DNA from: Arthrobacter sp. DNA4
GTDB lineage: Bacteria > Actinomycetota > Actinomycetes > Actinomycetales > Micrococcaceae
Direction: 5' to 3'
Assembly: GCF_024362385.1 (NCBI RefSeq)
Contig: NZ_CP101466.1
Location: 2,914,001 to 2,978,000 of the forward strand
DNA length: 64,000 nucleotides
The notes under the pieces are model-generated. The model was not told the origin of the DNA and did no database searches. It saw only the letters and a list, made by a program, of their open reading frames with translations. Positions 35,347-45,239 of this stretch are shown here, in pieces (positions within the stretch are counted from its first letter, which is position 1; each line of letters starts with the position of its first letter). The translations under genes and the position numbers were made by a program.

Positions 35347-36330
35347 TTATCCAGCACCGTTGGCCGTCATTTCCTCCGGAACAGCTGTCAGGTGGAGCTC
35401 GACGCCGTCGCGCAGGACGGCCAGGTCGAGGGGCCGGCCGATGGCATCGGCGAACAGCAGGCGCTGCAGGCTCTCGGCGTTGCTGACGGGACGGCCGCCG
35501 GCTGTGACGATCACGTCCCCTGCGGACAGGCCTGCCGTGCCTGCGGGCGAACCGGGCAGCACCTCAACGACCCGGAGCCCTTCGCGCAGCCCGGTCCGGA
35601 TCACGGCGCTGGAGCCGAGCTGCATGGGGGTGCTTACCAGGCCCAGGTACGCGCGGCGCACCCTCCCGTCTGACAGGAGCGCGGAGATGATCCTGCGGGT
35701 GGTGGCGTTGATCGGGATCGCCAGCCCCAATCCGGCTCCGGCCACGGCAGTGTTGATGCCCACGATCCTGGCATGGGTGTCCGCCAGCGCACCGCCGGAG
35801 TTTCCGGGGTTCAGGGCCGCGTCTGTCTGGATGACGTCCTCGATGACCCGCCGGTTTCCGCCCGACCAGACCGGAATAGCCCTGCCCAGGCCGCTGACCA
35901 CCCCCGCAGTCACCGAACCGGCCAGTCCCAGCGGGTTTCCCACTGCGACCACGAGTTGGCCCACCCGGAGGGATTCCGCCGCACCGAACTCTGCAGGCCG
36001 GATCCCGGGCCGCGAACCTTTCACCACGGCAAGGTCTGACAACGGGTCCGCGCCCACCAGTTCCAGCTCCATCCTGCTGCCGTCGCCAAAGACCGCGAAG
36101 CCTTCCCGGGTGCTTACCACCACGTGGGAGTTTGTGAGCAGGTAGCCGTCCTCGGTGAAGAGGACCGCGGAACCTGCGCCCACCCTGACCCGTCCATTGC
36201 GGCGCTGCGCCGTCATTTCAATCGCTGCAACGTGGGGGGTGACTGCTGCCGCCACCCGCATCACCGTCTGCGAGTAGGAGTCCAGGACGTCGCCTGTGTC
36301 CGCTGGCATTGGTTCTTGCGCCTGTTCCAT
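35347..36330 (-). CDS. S1C serine protease, HtrA/DegP-like with PDZ domain
   Basis: A 327-residue protease. The catalytic triad is His69 (LLTNSHVVV), Asp99 (DPLSDLAVV) and Ser178 (NPGNSGGALAD). A PDZ domain fills residues about 220-310 (VVEVLPGSPAGTAGLSAGDVIVTAGG). Unlike most actinobacterial HtrA proteins it lacks a signal peptide and membrane anchor, so it is likely cytosolic. It stands alone, divergent from the acyltransferase gene. Confidence 0.9.
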   Translation of the reverse strand: MEQAQEPMPADTGDVLDSYSQTVMRVAAAVTPHVAAIEMTAQRRNGRVRVGAGSAVLFTEDGYLLTNSHVVVSTREGFAVFGDGSRMELELVGADPLSDLAVVKGSRPGIRPAEFGAAESLRVGQLVVAVGNPLGLAGSVTAGVVSGLGRAIPVWSGGNRRVIEDVIQTDAALNPGNSGGALADTHARIVGINTAVAGAGLGLAIPINATTRRIISALLSDGRVRRAYLGLVSTPMQLGSSAVIRTGLREGLRVVEVLPGSPAGTAGLSAGDVIVTAGGRPVSNAESLQRLLFADAIGRPLDLAVLRDGVELHLTAVPEEMTANGAG

Positions 36331-36544
36331 GGCGCACCTCCGGATTCAGTCCGCTCTCGGCGGTCGGGTGCCCTCAGGGGCCTTACGGAAGTCAACGATG
36401 CAGGGCCCGAATCCAGTCCCGCGCCGGCTACGCCTTCGGTGAACGGTGGAGGGGCAGCGCTGCACTTCGTGAGGGGTACCCCCAACGCCCTCAATATTCC
36501 ATCAAGTAGAGAAATACCTGCTGCCCCGCTGTTAGCTTGGGGCA

Positions 36545-37654
36545 ATGTCATGGGGGAATCACGGACCAGCCGCTGTGGAGCAGCCGGCAAAGGTCCGCGT
36601 CGAATGGATTGATGCGGCGCGGGGCCTGTGCGTCGTCGCGGTGGTGCTCTTCCACGTTGGGTTGTGGCACTTCCTCCGGTTCGAGCACGATGCCAGCGCT
36701 GCGTTCGCCTTCTGGGACATGGTGGCAACCGGACTCGGCTCAGTTCGCATGCCGCTGCTCCTTGCCGTCTCCGGAATCCTTGCGGCATCCAAGGTCCGTA
36801 ACGGGTTCGGGAACGGCAGGGCATGGAATTCCAGCCTGAGCAACTATTACCTGTACGCCGTATGGCTGCTTCTCTATGCACTGCTCGGCATCGTCCTGGC
36901 GGGTTCGCCGCGGCCGCAGCGGGTTGTCTCTGTCGGTGATTTCTTCCTGCAGCTCATCGCCCCGGACACTCCCCTCTGGTTCATTTACGCCCTGGCCGTC
37001 TACGTCCCGCTGCTGACCCTCTGCAGGAAGCTCCCGTCGTGGGTGGTACTGGCCGCTCTTGCAGCCCTGAGCATCATCACCGCAACGCTGGTAGACAGCA
37101 CTGCTTACCAGTGGGGCAAAGTCCCGGAGCTTGCGGTCTTCTTCGCCGCCGGTGTCTACGGAAAGAACATCTTCCTGCACATCGCGGGCGCCCGCAGGCT
37201 GCGCTGTCTCGCTGTGTCACTCCCGGCCCTCGCTGCCCTGATGGCGCTGCCGGAGAACCACCCCGGACTCGATCAGGCCGTCTTCATCCTTCAAGGATTG
37301 GCCGCTGTGATTGCACTGGTAGCGGTGATCAGTGCAGTCACCAGGTGCCGGCTCATTGCGGTGGCAGGGTCGTGGATTGGGCGGCGCACCCTTGGCATCT
37401 ATCTCCTGCACGCGCCCATTATGGATTTCCTTGTCCTGGCTTTCCACGGCCCCTTGTCGCCGGTTGAGCCCGCCATCTCGAAGTCATTGCCCATCGCGCT
37501 TATTTATCCGCTTGCCTTGACCACGGCCGTCATCGCCGCCTGCGTGGGGGTCGAATCCCTCTTCAGGAGATGTGGGTTGACGTTCCTGTTCCAACGTCCG
37601 GGCGCCACACCGGGTCCTGTACCCACCCGTGCGCGGCTGCTGTCAAGGCTCTAG
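36545..37654 (+). CDS. Acyltransferase family membrane protein (acyltransferase 3 type)
   Basis: A 369-residue protein with about ten hydrophobic segments. It begins VEWIDAARGLCVVAVVLFHVG, the R-G-x...V-x-x-H signature in which the His is probably catalytic. Further on are RMPLLLAVSGILAASK and GRRTLGIYLLHAPIMDFLVL. Such enzymes add acetyl or other acyl groups to extracellular sugars or lipids. ATG 36545. It is followed ten bases later by a PPOX gene, probably on one transcript, though no functional link is evident. Confidence 0.85.
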   Translation: MSWGNHGPAAVEQPAKVRVEWIDAARGLCVVAVVLFHVGLWHFLRFEHDASAAFAFWDMVATGLGSVRMPLLLAVSGILAASKVRNGFGNGRAWNSSLSNYYLYAVWLLLYALLGIVLAGSPRPQRVVSVGDFFLQLIAPDTPLWFIYALAVYVPLLTLCRKLPSWVVLAALAALSIITATLVDSTAYQWGKVPELAVFFAAGVYGKNIFLHIAGARRLRCLAVSLPALAALMALPENHPGLDQAVFILQGLAAVIALVAVISAVTRCRLIAVAGSWIGRRTLGIYLLHAPIMDFLVLAFHGPLSPVEPAISKSLPIALIYPLALTTAVIAACVGVESLFRRCGLTFLFQRPGATPGPVPTRARLLSRL

Positions 37655-37664
37655 GATCGGTAGC

Positions 37665-38129
37665 ATGACTGATTCGCCTGCCGGGTCCCGGACCGAACTG
37701 TTGAAACATGACGAATGCTGGCGGTATCTTCGGTCCTCCTATATCGGCTTACTGGCAGTCATCAACGGTGATGTGCCCGAGATTTTTCCCGTGAACTTTT
37801 CCGTTACCGGAGAAACGCTGGTGTTCCGCACGGCACCGGGCACCAAGCTGCGCGCCCTGCTCAGTGGGGCAGTTGCTGCGCTCGAAGTGGACGGGCTCAA
37901 TCCGTACGCCACGGAAGTCTGGAGCGTAGTGGCCAAAGGCCGGCCGGAACCCTTCGATGAGGAACGGATGGCTTTGCCGGACGGCGATGCCGACCGGGAA
38001 CCGTGGGAGCCGGGTATCAAGGACCATCTGGTGGCCCTTACCCCCACGGACATCACCGGGCGGCGTTTTGCCGTGCGGTCGCGCACTCGGTGGTGGCCGC
38101 CGGTCGACTTCTCCGCGGACTGGCTCTAG
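37665..38129 (+). CDS. Pyridoxamine 5'-phosphate oxidase family protein (copy 1)
   Basis: A 154-residue flavin-binding split-barrel protein. It begins with a Cys-Trp helix (DECWRYLRSSYIGLLAV), then PEIFPVNFSVTGETLVFRTAPGTKL, the flavin-contacting block, and TDITGRRFAV near the end. It is one of three paralogues in 8 kb sharing this pattern. Relatives in mycobacteria belong to dormancy regulons; substrates are unknown. The ATG at 37665 is chosen because the earlier start overlaps the acyltransferase. Confidence 0.85.
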   Translation: MTDSPAGSRTELLKHDECWRYLRSSYIGLLAVINGDVPEIFPVNFSVTGETLVFRTAPGTKLRALLSGAVAALEVDGLNPYATEVWSVVAKGRPEPFDEERMALPDGDADREPWEPGIKDHLVALTPTDITGRRFAVRSRTRWWPPVDFSADWL

Positions 38130-38183
38130 GCCCCCGGCAACCCTCCGCAGTTCCCGTCAGGACGTGCAGTTCCAGGCAGGACG

Positions 38184-39239
38184 TCACGACGTGAGAATCA
38201 CCTTGAGCGCCTTGGTCTCGGCAGCCCGGGAGAACGTGTCGTAGGCGTCGAGGAACTGGTCGAAGCCGAAGTGGTGCGTGGCGAATTTCTCCGCCTTGAT
38301 CTTCCCCTGGGCCACGAGCCTGAGCAGCATCGGCGTGGTGTTGGTATTCACCAGGCCCATGCTGATGTTGATGTTCTGGATCCATAGATTTTCCAGATGC
38401 AGTTCCACTGGTTTTCCATGCACCCCCACGTTGGCCACAGATCCGCCGGGCCGTACTATCCCGGTGCACATGGAAAAGGTCGCGGGGACGCCCACGGCCT
38501 CGATGGCGACGTCGACGCCGCGCCCTCCGGTCAGGGCCATGACCTGTTCCTTCCAATTGCCGCTGCCCGAGAGGACAGTGTCCGTGGCGCCGAACTCCAT
38601 CGCCTTTTCGAGGCGGTTGGCGTCCAGGTCGATGGCCACCACGGTGGCAGCCCCATAGAGCCCGGCTGTGGTGATCGCCGCCAGTCCCACGGGCCCGGCA
38701 CCGACCACGGCTACGCTGTCGCCCGGCTTGACCCGGCCGTACTGGACGCCGATTTCGAACCCGGTGGGAAGAATATCGGACAGCATCACCGCCTGCTCGT
38801 CGCTGACGCCCTCAGGCAGCAGGTGCAGCGAGTTTTCGGCATAGGGAACCCGGACATACTCCGCCTGGGTCCCGTCGATCAGGTGGCCGAAGATCCACCC
38901 GGTGCCTTCCGCACCTTCGGCCCCGAGGCAGTGTGAATAGAGGCCCGTCCTGCAGTTGGCGCAGTGGCCGCAGGATTTGATGCAGGAGATGATGACGCGG
39001 TCGTCTATCTTCAGGCCGGTGACGGACGGACCGGTTTCCACGACGGTTCCTACGCCCTCATGGCCCAGGATGCGCCCCTTTTCGACGGCGGGAACGTCAC
39101 CTTTGAGGATGTGCAAATCCGTGCCGCAGATGGTGGTGGTGTCGACTTTGACGATGGCGTCACCGGGTTGCTGGATCCTGGGGTCCGGGACGTCGGTCCA
39201 GGACTTCTCCCCGGGTCCGCCATAGACGAGGGCTTTCAT
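38184..39239 (-). CDS. Zinc-dependent alcohol dehydrogenase (class III/threonine-dehydrogenase-like)
   Basis: A 351-residue medium-chain dehydrogenase. Catalytic zinc: TTICGTDLHILKGDVP and GHEGVGTV. Structural zinc: CGHCANCRTGLYSHC. The NAD fold is VVGAGPVGLAAITTAGLYGA. The ATG at 39239 follows a clear GGAGAAT; the open frame further upstream is non-coding. The pattern is close to enzymes that reduce aldehydes under oxygen limitation, but the substrate is not certain. It is divergent from PPOX copy 2 across a 187-bp control region. Confidence 0.9.
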   Translation of the reverse strand: MKALVYGGPGEKSWTDVPDPRIQQPGDAIVKVDTTTICGTDLHILKGDVPAVEKGRILGHEGVGTVVETGPSVTGLKIDDRVIISCIKSCGHCANCRTGLYSHCLGAEGAEGTGWIFGHLIDGTQAEYVRVPYAENSLHLLPEGVSDEQAVMLSDILPTGFEIGVQYGRVKPGDSVAVVGAGPVGLAAITTAGLYGAATVVAIDLDANRLEKAMEFGATDTVLSGSGNWKEQVMALTGGRGVDVAIEAVGVPATFSMCTGIVRPGGSVANVGVHGKPVELHLENLWIQNINISMGLVNTNTTPMLLRLVAQGKIKAEKFATHHFGFDQFLDAYDTFSRAAETKALKVILTS

Positions 39240-39426
39240 GGGATTCTCCTTTGGCTGAGGGCCGGCCCTGTGGCGTGCCGGGCGGCTTGCGCCGACTGTG
39301 CAGCCCCAGCAGGCATCCCACAGCGTCCCACCGTGCCGGGCGGGTCCCAAGTGCCATAGGTCCTTCCTTTTTCGCCGGGCCTTTATGCCCTTTCCGGACG
39401 CCGGAGAGTTGCCTACGCTGTGGCCT

Positions 39427-39897
39427 ATGACTGACAACACAAACGTACCTGTGCCGGAAATCCTCGATGCGGAAGAGTGCTGGACGCTCCTCGGCCAAAC
39501 CGGGGTGGGGCGGCTGGCCGTCATCACCGGTGGCCATCCCGATGTCTTTCCCGTCAACTACAAGGTGGACGGCCAAACGCTGGTTTTCCGGACCGGCGCC
39601 GGCACCAAGCAGCAGGCCATCCAGTCGGACGCCACCGTGGCGCTGGAAGCAGATGCTGTCAGCGCACAGTTCGGCCTGGCCTGGAGCGTCGTGGTCAAAG
39701 GCAAGGCTGTTGACACAGCGCCGACAGGACCTGACCTTGATAACATCCGACGGGCCCTGTTTCCCTGGCAGGGCGTGGGGCAGGAGCATTTCATCCGTAT
39801 CACGCCGGAGTCGGTAACGGGACGGCGCTTCACCGTGAGCGCCCCGCTTTTGTGGCAGACCCCCTTGGACGACGCAACCCGGGCCTGCTTCGAGTAG
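39427..39897 (+). CDS. Pyridoxamine 5'-phosphate oxidase family protein (copy 2)
   Basis: A 156-residue paralogue of the protein at 37665 and the closest in pattern to the one at 45240. Blocks: AEECWTLLGQTGVGRLAVITGGHP, DVFPVNYKVDGQTLVFRTGAGTKQ, and ESVTGRRFTVSAPLLWQTPLD. ATG 39427 is the first codon with family similarity. It lies between two zinc alcohol dehydrogenases. The stop codon falls inside a 19-bp tandem duplication. Confidence 0.87.
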   Translation: MTDNTNVPVPEILDAEECWTLLGQTGVGRLAVITGGHPDVFPVNYKVDGQTLVFRTGAGTKQQAIQSDATVALEADAVSAQFGLAWSVVVKGKAVDTAPTGPDLDNIRRALFPWQGVGQEHFIRITPESVTGRRFTVSAPLLWQTPLDDATRACFE

Positions 39898-39924
39898 GCG
39901 GGCCGGCTTCGAGTAGGCGGGCCG
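39887..39924. repeat. Perfect 19-bp tandem duplication
   Basis: GCTTCGAGTAGGCGGGCCG occurs twice without a gap. The first copy contains the last codons and TAG stop of PPOX copy 2, so the second copy is in the untranslated tail. A recent slippage or junction duplication. Confidence 0.9.
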
Positions 39925-39964
39925 CCACGAGGCACGGGCCAGTAGGCTCCAGGCAGGAGAAACA

Positions 39965-41005
39965 GTGCGCGCATGGTGGGTGAATGAGCCCGGTGCCGTG
40001 TCCACCCGTCCGCTGGTACAGGGGATCCGCGCCGCGCCCCGGCCGGCAGCCGGTGAAATCCTGGTGGAAGTAAGCGTCTGCGGCGTTTGCCGCACCGACC
40101 TCCACCTCACTGAGGGAGATCTGCCTCCGCGGCACCCGCAGGTGGTGCCCGGGCACGAAGCAGTCGGCGTCGTCATTGAAACGGGGCCGGACTGCTCCCG
40201 CTTCAGGGTCGGTGACAGGGTCGGGGTGGCATGGCTGGGCGGTGTCTGCGGCCGCTGTGACTACTGCCGCCGCGGCGACGAGAACCTGTGCCTCTCGCCG
40301 GTGTTCACCGGATGGGACAGGGATGGCGGCTTTGCCGAGCAGATGACTGTCGTAGAGGATTTTGCCTACCCGGTGCCCCCGGTCTTCACCGACGAACAAG
40401 CCGCCCCGCTGCTCTGTTCCGGGATCATCGGATACCGGGCCCTGAAGCGCGCCGCCCTGCCCGTTGGCGGGCGCCTGGGCATCTACGGCTTCGGCAGCTC
40501 TGCGCACATTACGGCCCAGCTTGCCCTCAAGCAGGGCGCCTCCGTGTTCGTGATGACGCGTTCTGAAAATGCCCGGGCGCTCGCACTGGAGTTGGGAGCC
40601 GAGTATGCGGGAGACGCGTACGACAGCCCGCCGGTACCGCTCGATGCTGCCATTCTGTTCGCCCCGGTGGGAGGCCTGGTCCCGGTGGCGCTGCGTGCCC
40701 TGGACCGTGGCGGGACCTTGGCCATCGCCGGGATCCACCTGAGCGGCATCCCCTCCCTGGATTACGGCAGGGAACTCTTCTTCGAACGCCAGGTGCGCAG
40801 CGTGACGGCCAATACCCGGGCCGACGGGCGTGAGTTCCTGGCCCTCGCGGCCCGGCTTTCCCTGGCCATCACCACCACCGCCTATCCGTTCGAGGCTGCG
40901 GACAGGGCTTTGGAAGACCTGGCAGCCGACAGGATTACGGGATCCGCCGTCCTCCGGCTCCGGCCGGAGGAAAGTCAGCCGAACAGGACAGCGGCCTCCT
41001 GGTAG
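39965..41005 (+). CDS. Zinc-dependent alcohol dehydrogenase (AdhA-like)
   Basis: A 346-residue medium-chain dehydrogenase of the AdhA/YogA type. Catalytic zinc: [17 protein letters not shown] and GHEAVGVV. Structural zinc: [33 protein letters not shown] replaces the more usual GxGGLG in the NAD loop, as in AdhA-type relatives. Start GTG 39965. Its 3' end overlaps the convergent pfkA by 31 bases, so the two transcripts are antisense at their ends. Confidence 0.88.
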   Translation: MRAWWVNEPGAVSTRPLVQGIRAAPRPAAGEILVEVSVCGVCRTDLHLTEGDLPPRHPQVVPGHEAVGVVIETGPDCSRFRVGDRVGVAWLGGVCGRCDYCRRGDENLCLSPVFTGWDRDGGFAEQMTVVEDFAYPVPPVFTDEQAAPLLCSGIIGYRALKRAALPVGGRLGIYGFGSSAHITAQLALKQGASVFVMTRSENARALALELGAEYAGDAYDSPPVPLDAAILFAPVGGLVPVALRALDRGGTLAIAGIHLSGIPSLDYGRELFFERQVRSVTANTRADGREFLALAARLSLAITTTAYPFEAADRALEDLAADRITGSAVLRLRPEESQPNRTAASW

Positions 41006-42000
41006 CGCGCCTCCGGCACCACCTTCAGTGCCCCCAGCGCTTCCTCGAGGCCAACGTTCACGATGTCGGTGCCACGGAGCGACACCATGGTGCCCCATCT
41101 TCCTGCCGCCGCTGACTCGACAGCAGCCAGGCCCAGCCTGGTGGCAAGAACACGGTCGAAGGCGGTGGGCTCGCCACCGCGCTGGATGTGGCCCAGGACT
41201 GTGGCACGGGTTTCTATGCCGGTCCTTATCTGAAGTTCCCCTTCAAGCAGCAACCCGATGCCTCCCAGGCGCGGTCGTCCGAAAGTATCCAGGCCGCGGG
41301 GGGCGTAAGGGGCTGGGTGGCCCTCGGGGGCGAAGGCCTCGGCCACGACGACAAGGGGCGCCCTGCCACGGTCACGGGCGGAAAGTACCCACGAGCAAAT
41401 TTGGTCCAGGGACACGGGATGCTCAGGCATCAGGATGGCGTGTGCGCCGGAAGCCATTCCCGAATGCAGCGCTATCCAGCCGGCGTTGCGGCCCATGACT
41501 TCGGCAACCATGCACCGGTGGTGGGATTCGCCTGTAGTCCGCAAGCGGTCGATGGCCTCGGTGGCAGTCTGGACCGCTGTATCAAAGCCGAACGTGTAGT
41601 CCGTGGCGCCGAGGTCATTGTCGATGGTCTTGGGCACCCCCACCACATTGATGCCCTGTCCGCACAGTTCGCGGGCCGCCGCCAAGGTGCCCTCTCCCCC
41701 GATGGCAATCAGTCCGTCGAGGCCGTTGCGCTGGACGCAGGCGCGTACGCCGTCGATCCCCTTCCCTACCAGCGGATTGGTCCTGGACGTGCCCAGGATG
41801 GTTCCGCCCAGGCGCGAAATCCCCCGGACGCTCGTCCGGGGTAAAGGAACAACGTCCTGTTCCAGGACACCACGCCACCCATCCCGGAATCCCAGGAATT
41901 CGTACCCATGCGCAACGTCACCGCCCAGCACGGCTCCCCGGATAACCGCGTTGACTCCCGGGCAGTCACCCCCGCTGGTAAGGATCCCCAGCCGCTTCAT
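40975..42000 (-). CDS. pfkA: 6-phosphofructokinase
   Basis: A 341-residue phosphofructokinase that phosphorylates fructose 6-phosphate in glycolysis. [18 protein letters not shown] is the nucleotide loop, [14 protein letters not shown] and [21 protein letters not shown] hold the catalytic Asp, and [13 protein letters not shown] the substrate site. Presence of Gly versus Asp at the first of the donor-selecting sites (GGEGT) resembles the ATP/PPi decision region; GGEGT suggests ATP. Start ATG overlaps the HAD-GH65 stop by ATGA, so both are one operon. Confidence 0.92.
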   Translation of the reverse strand: MKRLGILTSGGDCPGVNAVIRGAVLGGDVAHGYEFLGFRDGWRGVLEQDVVPLPRTSVRGISRLGGTILGTSRTNPLVGKGIDGVRACVQRNGLDGLIAIGGEGTLAAARELCGQGINVVGVPKTIDNDLGATDYTFGFDTAVQTATEAIDRLRTTGESHHRCMVAEVMGRNAGWIALHSGMASGAHAILMPEHPVSLDQICSWVLSARDRGRAPLVVVAEAFAPEGHPAPYAPRGLDTFGRPRLGGIGLLLEGELQIRTGIETRATVLGHIQRGGEPTAFDRVLATRLGLAAVESAAAGRWGTMVSLRGTDIVNVGLEEALGALKVVPEARYQEAAVLFG

Positions 42001-45000
42001 GACGCCGCCACCCCGGAAGCCATGGAAGGCAGCGGAAAATGCCGGGTCTCGCCGGGAGGGAGGCCCACGTCCTGGCCACCCACGTGCACTTTGATGGGCC
42101 CGGCGTCACCGGGTGCCGAGGCGATGCTCATGTCCCCGTCCTTAAGATGAATGCGAAGGCGGTGTCCCCGGTACAGGACATCAAAGGCAACCGCGCGCAG
42201 CCCTGTGGGCAGGTTGGGAGCAAACAGGATGGTGTCGCCGCTAAACCTTAGCCCCGCAAAGCTGCGCTGCACCACGTCGATGGTTCCAGCCATCGCACCC
42301 AAATGGATGCCCGCGCGCGTGGTGCCGTGCTGCGTGTCGTCGAGGTCGGCGTCGAGCGCTTCACGGAAGCTGTCCCAGGCCCGGTCGGCGTCAACTCCGG
42401 CCAGCACGGAGGCGTGGGCAACGCGGCTCAATGTCGAACCATGGGCGGTCCTGGCAAGGTAGTACTCGATGGTCCGGTTGAGCTGCTCGTGCGTAAACCC
42501 GTAGCCCAGGCGTTGCAGGACGGTGAGCAGCCCCTCGTGTCCCAGGAGGTATGGAAGCATCAGGACGTCTGCCTGCTTTGCCAGCTTGTAGCCGTTGGTT
42601 TCGTCGTCTTCGGCTTCCAGGATCAGGTCCAGCCGCTCAATGTCACCATAGGTGTCGCGGTAATGTTCCCAGTCGAGCTCCTTCAGCTGCTCGTAGCCCT
42701 CAAACTGGCTGATGACCCCGTCTCTGTGAAAGGGCACATACATCGTGGTCCCCAAACGTTCCCACCCGGCCGCTTCCTCATCCGTGACGCCAAGACGGTC
42801 CATCAGCCCGGCGCGCTCACTGCCGTGCAGGAATGCCATGATCCCCGCGGCCTGGGAGCAAACCCACGCCGCCATGACGTTCGTGTAGGCATTGTCATTC
42901 AACCCTGGTTCGTCGCGGCCGGGATATGCCGTGTGGTATTCATCCGGGCCCACAACGCCACGAACGTGATACCGCGCACCATCCTGGTCGTATGCCGCCA
43001 ACGAGAAGAAGAAGCGGGCAACCTCAATGACCAGTTCAGCCCCCTTCTGAAGCAGCCAGAGCTTGTCCCCGGTTGCCTGGAAGTACTGCCAGGCGTTGAA
43101 GGCGACCGCCAGGCCGGAGTGCACCTGCAGATGCGAGTAGTCCCGGACCCATCTGCCGGACCTGTCGTTGTACAGCCATTTCGGGGTTTCCTCGCTCCCG
43201 TCGCTGCCGCTTTGCCAAGGGAACTTTGCTCCCGCCAGCCCGGCCAACGATGCTGCATGCCGTGCGGCGGGAAGCCGCCGCCACCTGTACTCAATGACGG
43301 AACGGGCAATATCGGGCGTCCTTGACGTGAGGACAGGCAGGACAAACAGTTCGTCCCAAAAGACGTGGCCGCGGTAGCCCTCGCCGTGGAGTCCGCGCGC
43401 AGTGACACCGGCATCCAGTTCGGCGGTGTGGCGCGTCAGCGTCTGCAGGAGATGGAAGATGTGCAGGTTTAGGACCAGGCGTACCTGGACGGGAGCGTCG
43501 ATCTCCACCAGGAATGGACGGAGTTCCCGCCGCCATGCTTCCTCATGGGCCGCAAGGAGGGCATTGAAATCCCCGCCTGCCCGGTCCAACACTGCGCGGG
43601 CGCCCGTTTCCGGGGAAGAGATGGCACGGTCACGGGATGTCACCACGGCTACCGTCTTGGTGATCCGAACTGCGGTACCGGCGTCCAGGGAAAGCAGCAG
43701 GGTGCGGAAATGGAAGGCCCCTTTCCTGCCGTCCTCAATGGCCGTTGCTTGGGGAGATACATGGGTCCGGTAGGCTGCGGCGATGCGGATCAGGCTTTGG
43801 GTGGTTTCAACTTCGACGACGGAGGCCGCGTCCGGGGGCAGGTCCTGGTCCGCGCACTGCGGGGCCGTCCTGTCAGCCAAATGGACATCGGACCCCTGGG
43901 CGCGTTCCGGCAGGTTGGCATTGCGGACACCGGCGTTGATCCCGCTGCGAACCTCCACTGCTCCGCTCCAGCCCAGTGCGGTGACAGTCGTCTCGAGCAC
44001 CAACAGATGTGGTTCGGCCATGGATACGAAGCGGGTTTGAACCACCTCTATGCGGCGGCCGTCCCCGCCCTTCAACAGCAGGCGGCGCTCCAGCACAGCC
44101 CTTTTGAGATCAAGGACCCGGCGTTCGCGGACCGGGGTCATGCCGCCCTCTGACCACCACTCCTGGCCGTCCAGGCGGATATCCAAAGGAAGGCAGTCCG
44201 GCGCATTGACCATGTGTTCCTCGAGCAGCATTTCGCCGGTCGCATTCACCATGACGCGGTTGTAGACACCGGCGAGGTACATACCGGCGTAACTGAACGG
44301 ACCCCCCTCGGGCACGGCTCCGCGGATCCCCATGTACCCGTTGCCCAAGGTGGTCAGTGCTTCCCGGTGTCCCTCGTGCAGGGCATCGAATCCTTCGTAG
44401 GCGAGGTGCCAGGCGTTGCCGATGATCAGCCCCAGGTCCAGTTCACCCACGTCATTAAGCACAGTGCCCGCTCCCGCCGCCTCCAGCTGGCGGCGGCTGC
44501 CACTGCGATCGATTCCCACCACGAGGCCAAAACCGCCCCGCCGCCCGGCCTCAACGCCTGCAGCGGAGTCCTCAATCACCACGGCATGTGAGGGAGCGAC
44601 TCCCAGCCTCGCTGCCGCCGCCAGAAAGACATCAGGGGCGGGCTTTCCCTGCATCCCAAGACTTGCCGCAGTGGCTCCGTCCATGACGACGGTGAAGAAG
44701 CCCTGGATACCCGCTGCGTCCAGGACAGAGGCCGCATTCCGGCTTGAGGTGACCACGGCCGTTGGAACTCCCGCGCCTGTAAGCCTTTGCAGCAGCTGCA
44801 GCGTCCCGGGGTAGCTTTGGACGCCGTCCCGCTCGAGGTGTTCCAGGAACAGTGCGTTCTTCCACCGGCCCAGGCCGAATCCGGTCCAGGCTCCGGCCTC
44901 ATCCGCCTCCTGGCCTTTCTCGAGATGTACTCCCCTGCTTGCCAGGAACCGCACCACCCCTTCCTCCCGCGGCATGCCGTCGATAAAGGTGAGGTAGTCC

Positions 45001-45182
45001 GCCCTGCTGAGCGGGGCACGGTTGGTACCAGGGGGAATCCTCGGGTCCTGCAGGATCCGGTCGAACGCGTCCTTCCAGGCGGCCTGGTGGACCAGCGCCG
45101 TGTTGGTTACCACCCCGTCCAGGTCGAAAATGACGGCGTCAAAAGGAGGCTTGGCAGCAGCGGCGGTAGGGGACGCGATCAT
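41997..45182 (-). CDS. HAD beta-phosphoglucomutase fused to GH65 disaccharide phosphorylase/hydrolase
   Basis: A 1061-residue fusion. Residues about 10-245 are a HAD phosphatase/mutase (FDAVIFDLDGVVTNTALVHQAAWKDAF; later GKPAPDVFLAAAARLG and VIEDSAAGVEAGRRGGF). Residues about 260-1050 are GH65, which uses an inverting mechanism with a catalytic Glu at GPDEYHTA (near residue 748) and WDELFVLPVL and KQADVLMLPYLL elsewhere. The likely pathway is phosphorolysis of trehalose, kojibiose or maltose to glucose 1-phosphate, then conversion to glucose 6-phosphate by the mutase domain. pfkA directly follows, giving a path into glycolysis. The exact sugar is not certain. Confidence 0.88.
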   Translation of the reverse strand: MIASPTAAAAKPPFDAVIFDLDGVVTNTALVHQAAWKDAFDRILQDPRIPPGTNRAPLSRADYLTFIDGMPREEGVVRFLASRGVHLEKGQEADEAGAWTGFGLGRWKNALFLEHLERDGVQSYPGTLQLLQRLTGAGVPTAVVTSSRNAASVLDAAGIQGFFTVVMDGATAASLGMQGKPAPDVFLAAAARLGVAPSHAVVIEDSAAGVEAGRRGGFGLVVGIDRSGSRRQLEAAGAGTVLNDVGELDLGLIIGNAWHLAYEGFDALHEGHREALTTLGNGYMGIRGAVPEGGPFSYAGMYLAGVYNRVMVNATGEMLLEEHMVNAPDCLPLDIRLDGQEWWSEGGMTPVRERRVLDLKRAVLERRLLLKGGDGRRIEVVQTRFVSMAEPHLLVLETTVTALGWSGAVEVRSGINAGVRNANLPERAQGSDVHLADRTAPQCADQDLPPDAASVVEVETTQSLIRIAAAYRTHVSPQATAIEDGRKGAFHFRTLLLSLDAGTAVRITKTVAVVTSRDRAISSPETGARAVLDRAGGDFNALLAAHEEAWRRELRPFLVEIDAPVQVRLVLNLHIFHLLQTLTRHTAELDAGVTARGLHGEGYRGHVFWDELFVLPVLTSRTPDIARSVIEYRWRRLPAARHAASLAGLAGAKFPWQSGSDGSEETPKWLYNDRSGRWVRDYSHLQVHSGLAVAFNAWQYFQATGDKLWLLQKGAELVIEVARFFFSLAAYDQDGARYHVRGVVGPDEYHTAYPGRDEPGLNDNAYTNVMAAWVCSQAAGIMAFLHGSERAGLMDRLGVTDEEAAGWERLGTTMYVPFHRDGVISQFEGYEQLKELDWEHYRDTYGDIERLDLILEAEDDETNGYKLAKQADVLMLPYLLGHEGLLTVLQRLGYGFTHEQLNRTIEYYLARTAHGSTLSRVAHASVLAGVDADRAWDSFREALDADLDDTQHGTTRAGIHLGAMAGTIDVVQRSFAGLRFSGDTILFAPNLPTGLRAVAFDVLYRGHRLRIHLKDGDMSIASAPGDAGPIKVHVGGQDVGLPPGETRHFPLPSMASGVAAS

Positions 45183-45239
45183 AGGTCAGTGGTACCAGCA
45201 AGGAGTCGTCCAGCAAAGGGCCGATGGGCCCGCCGGCGG

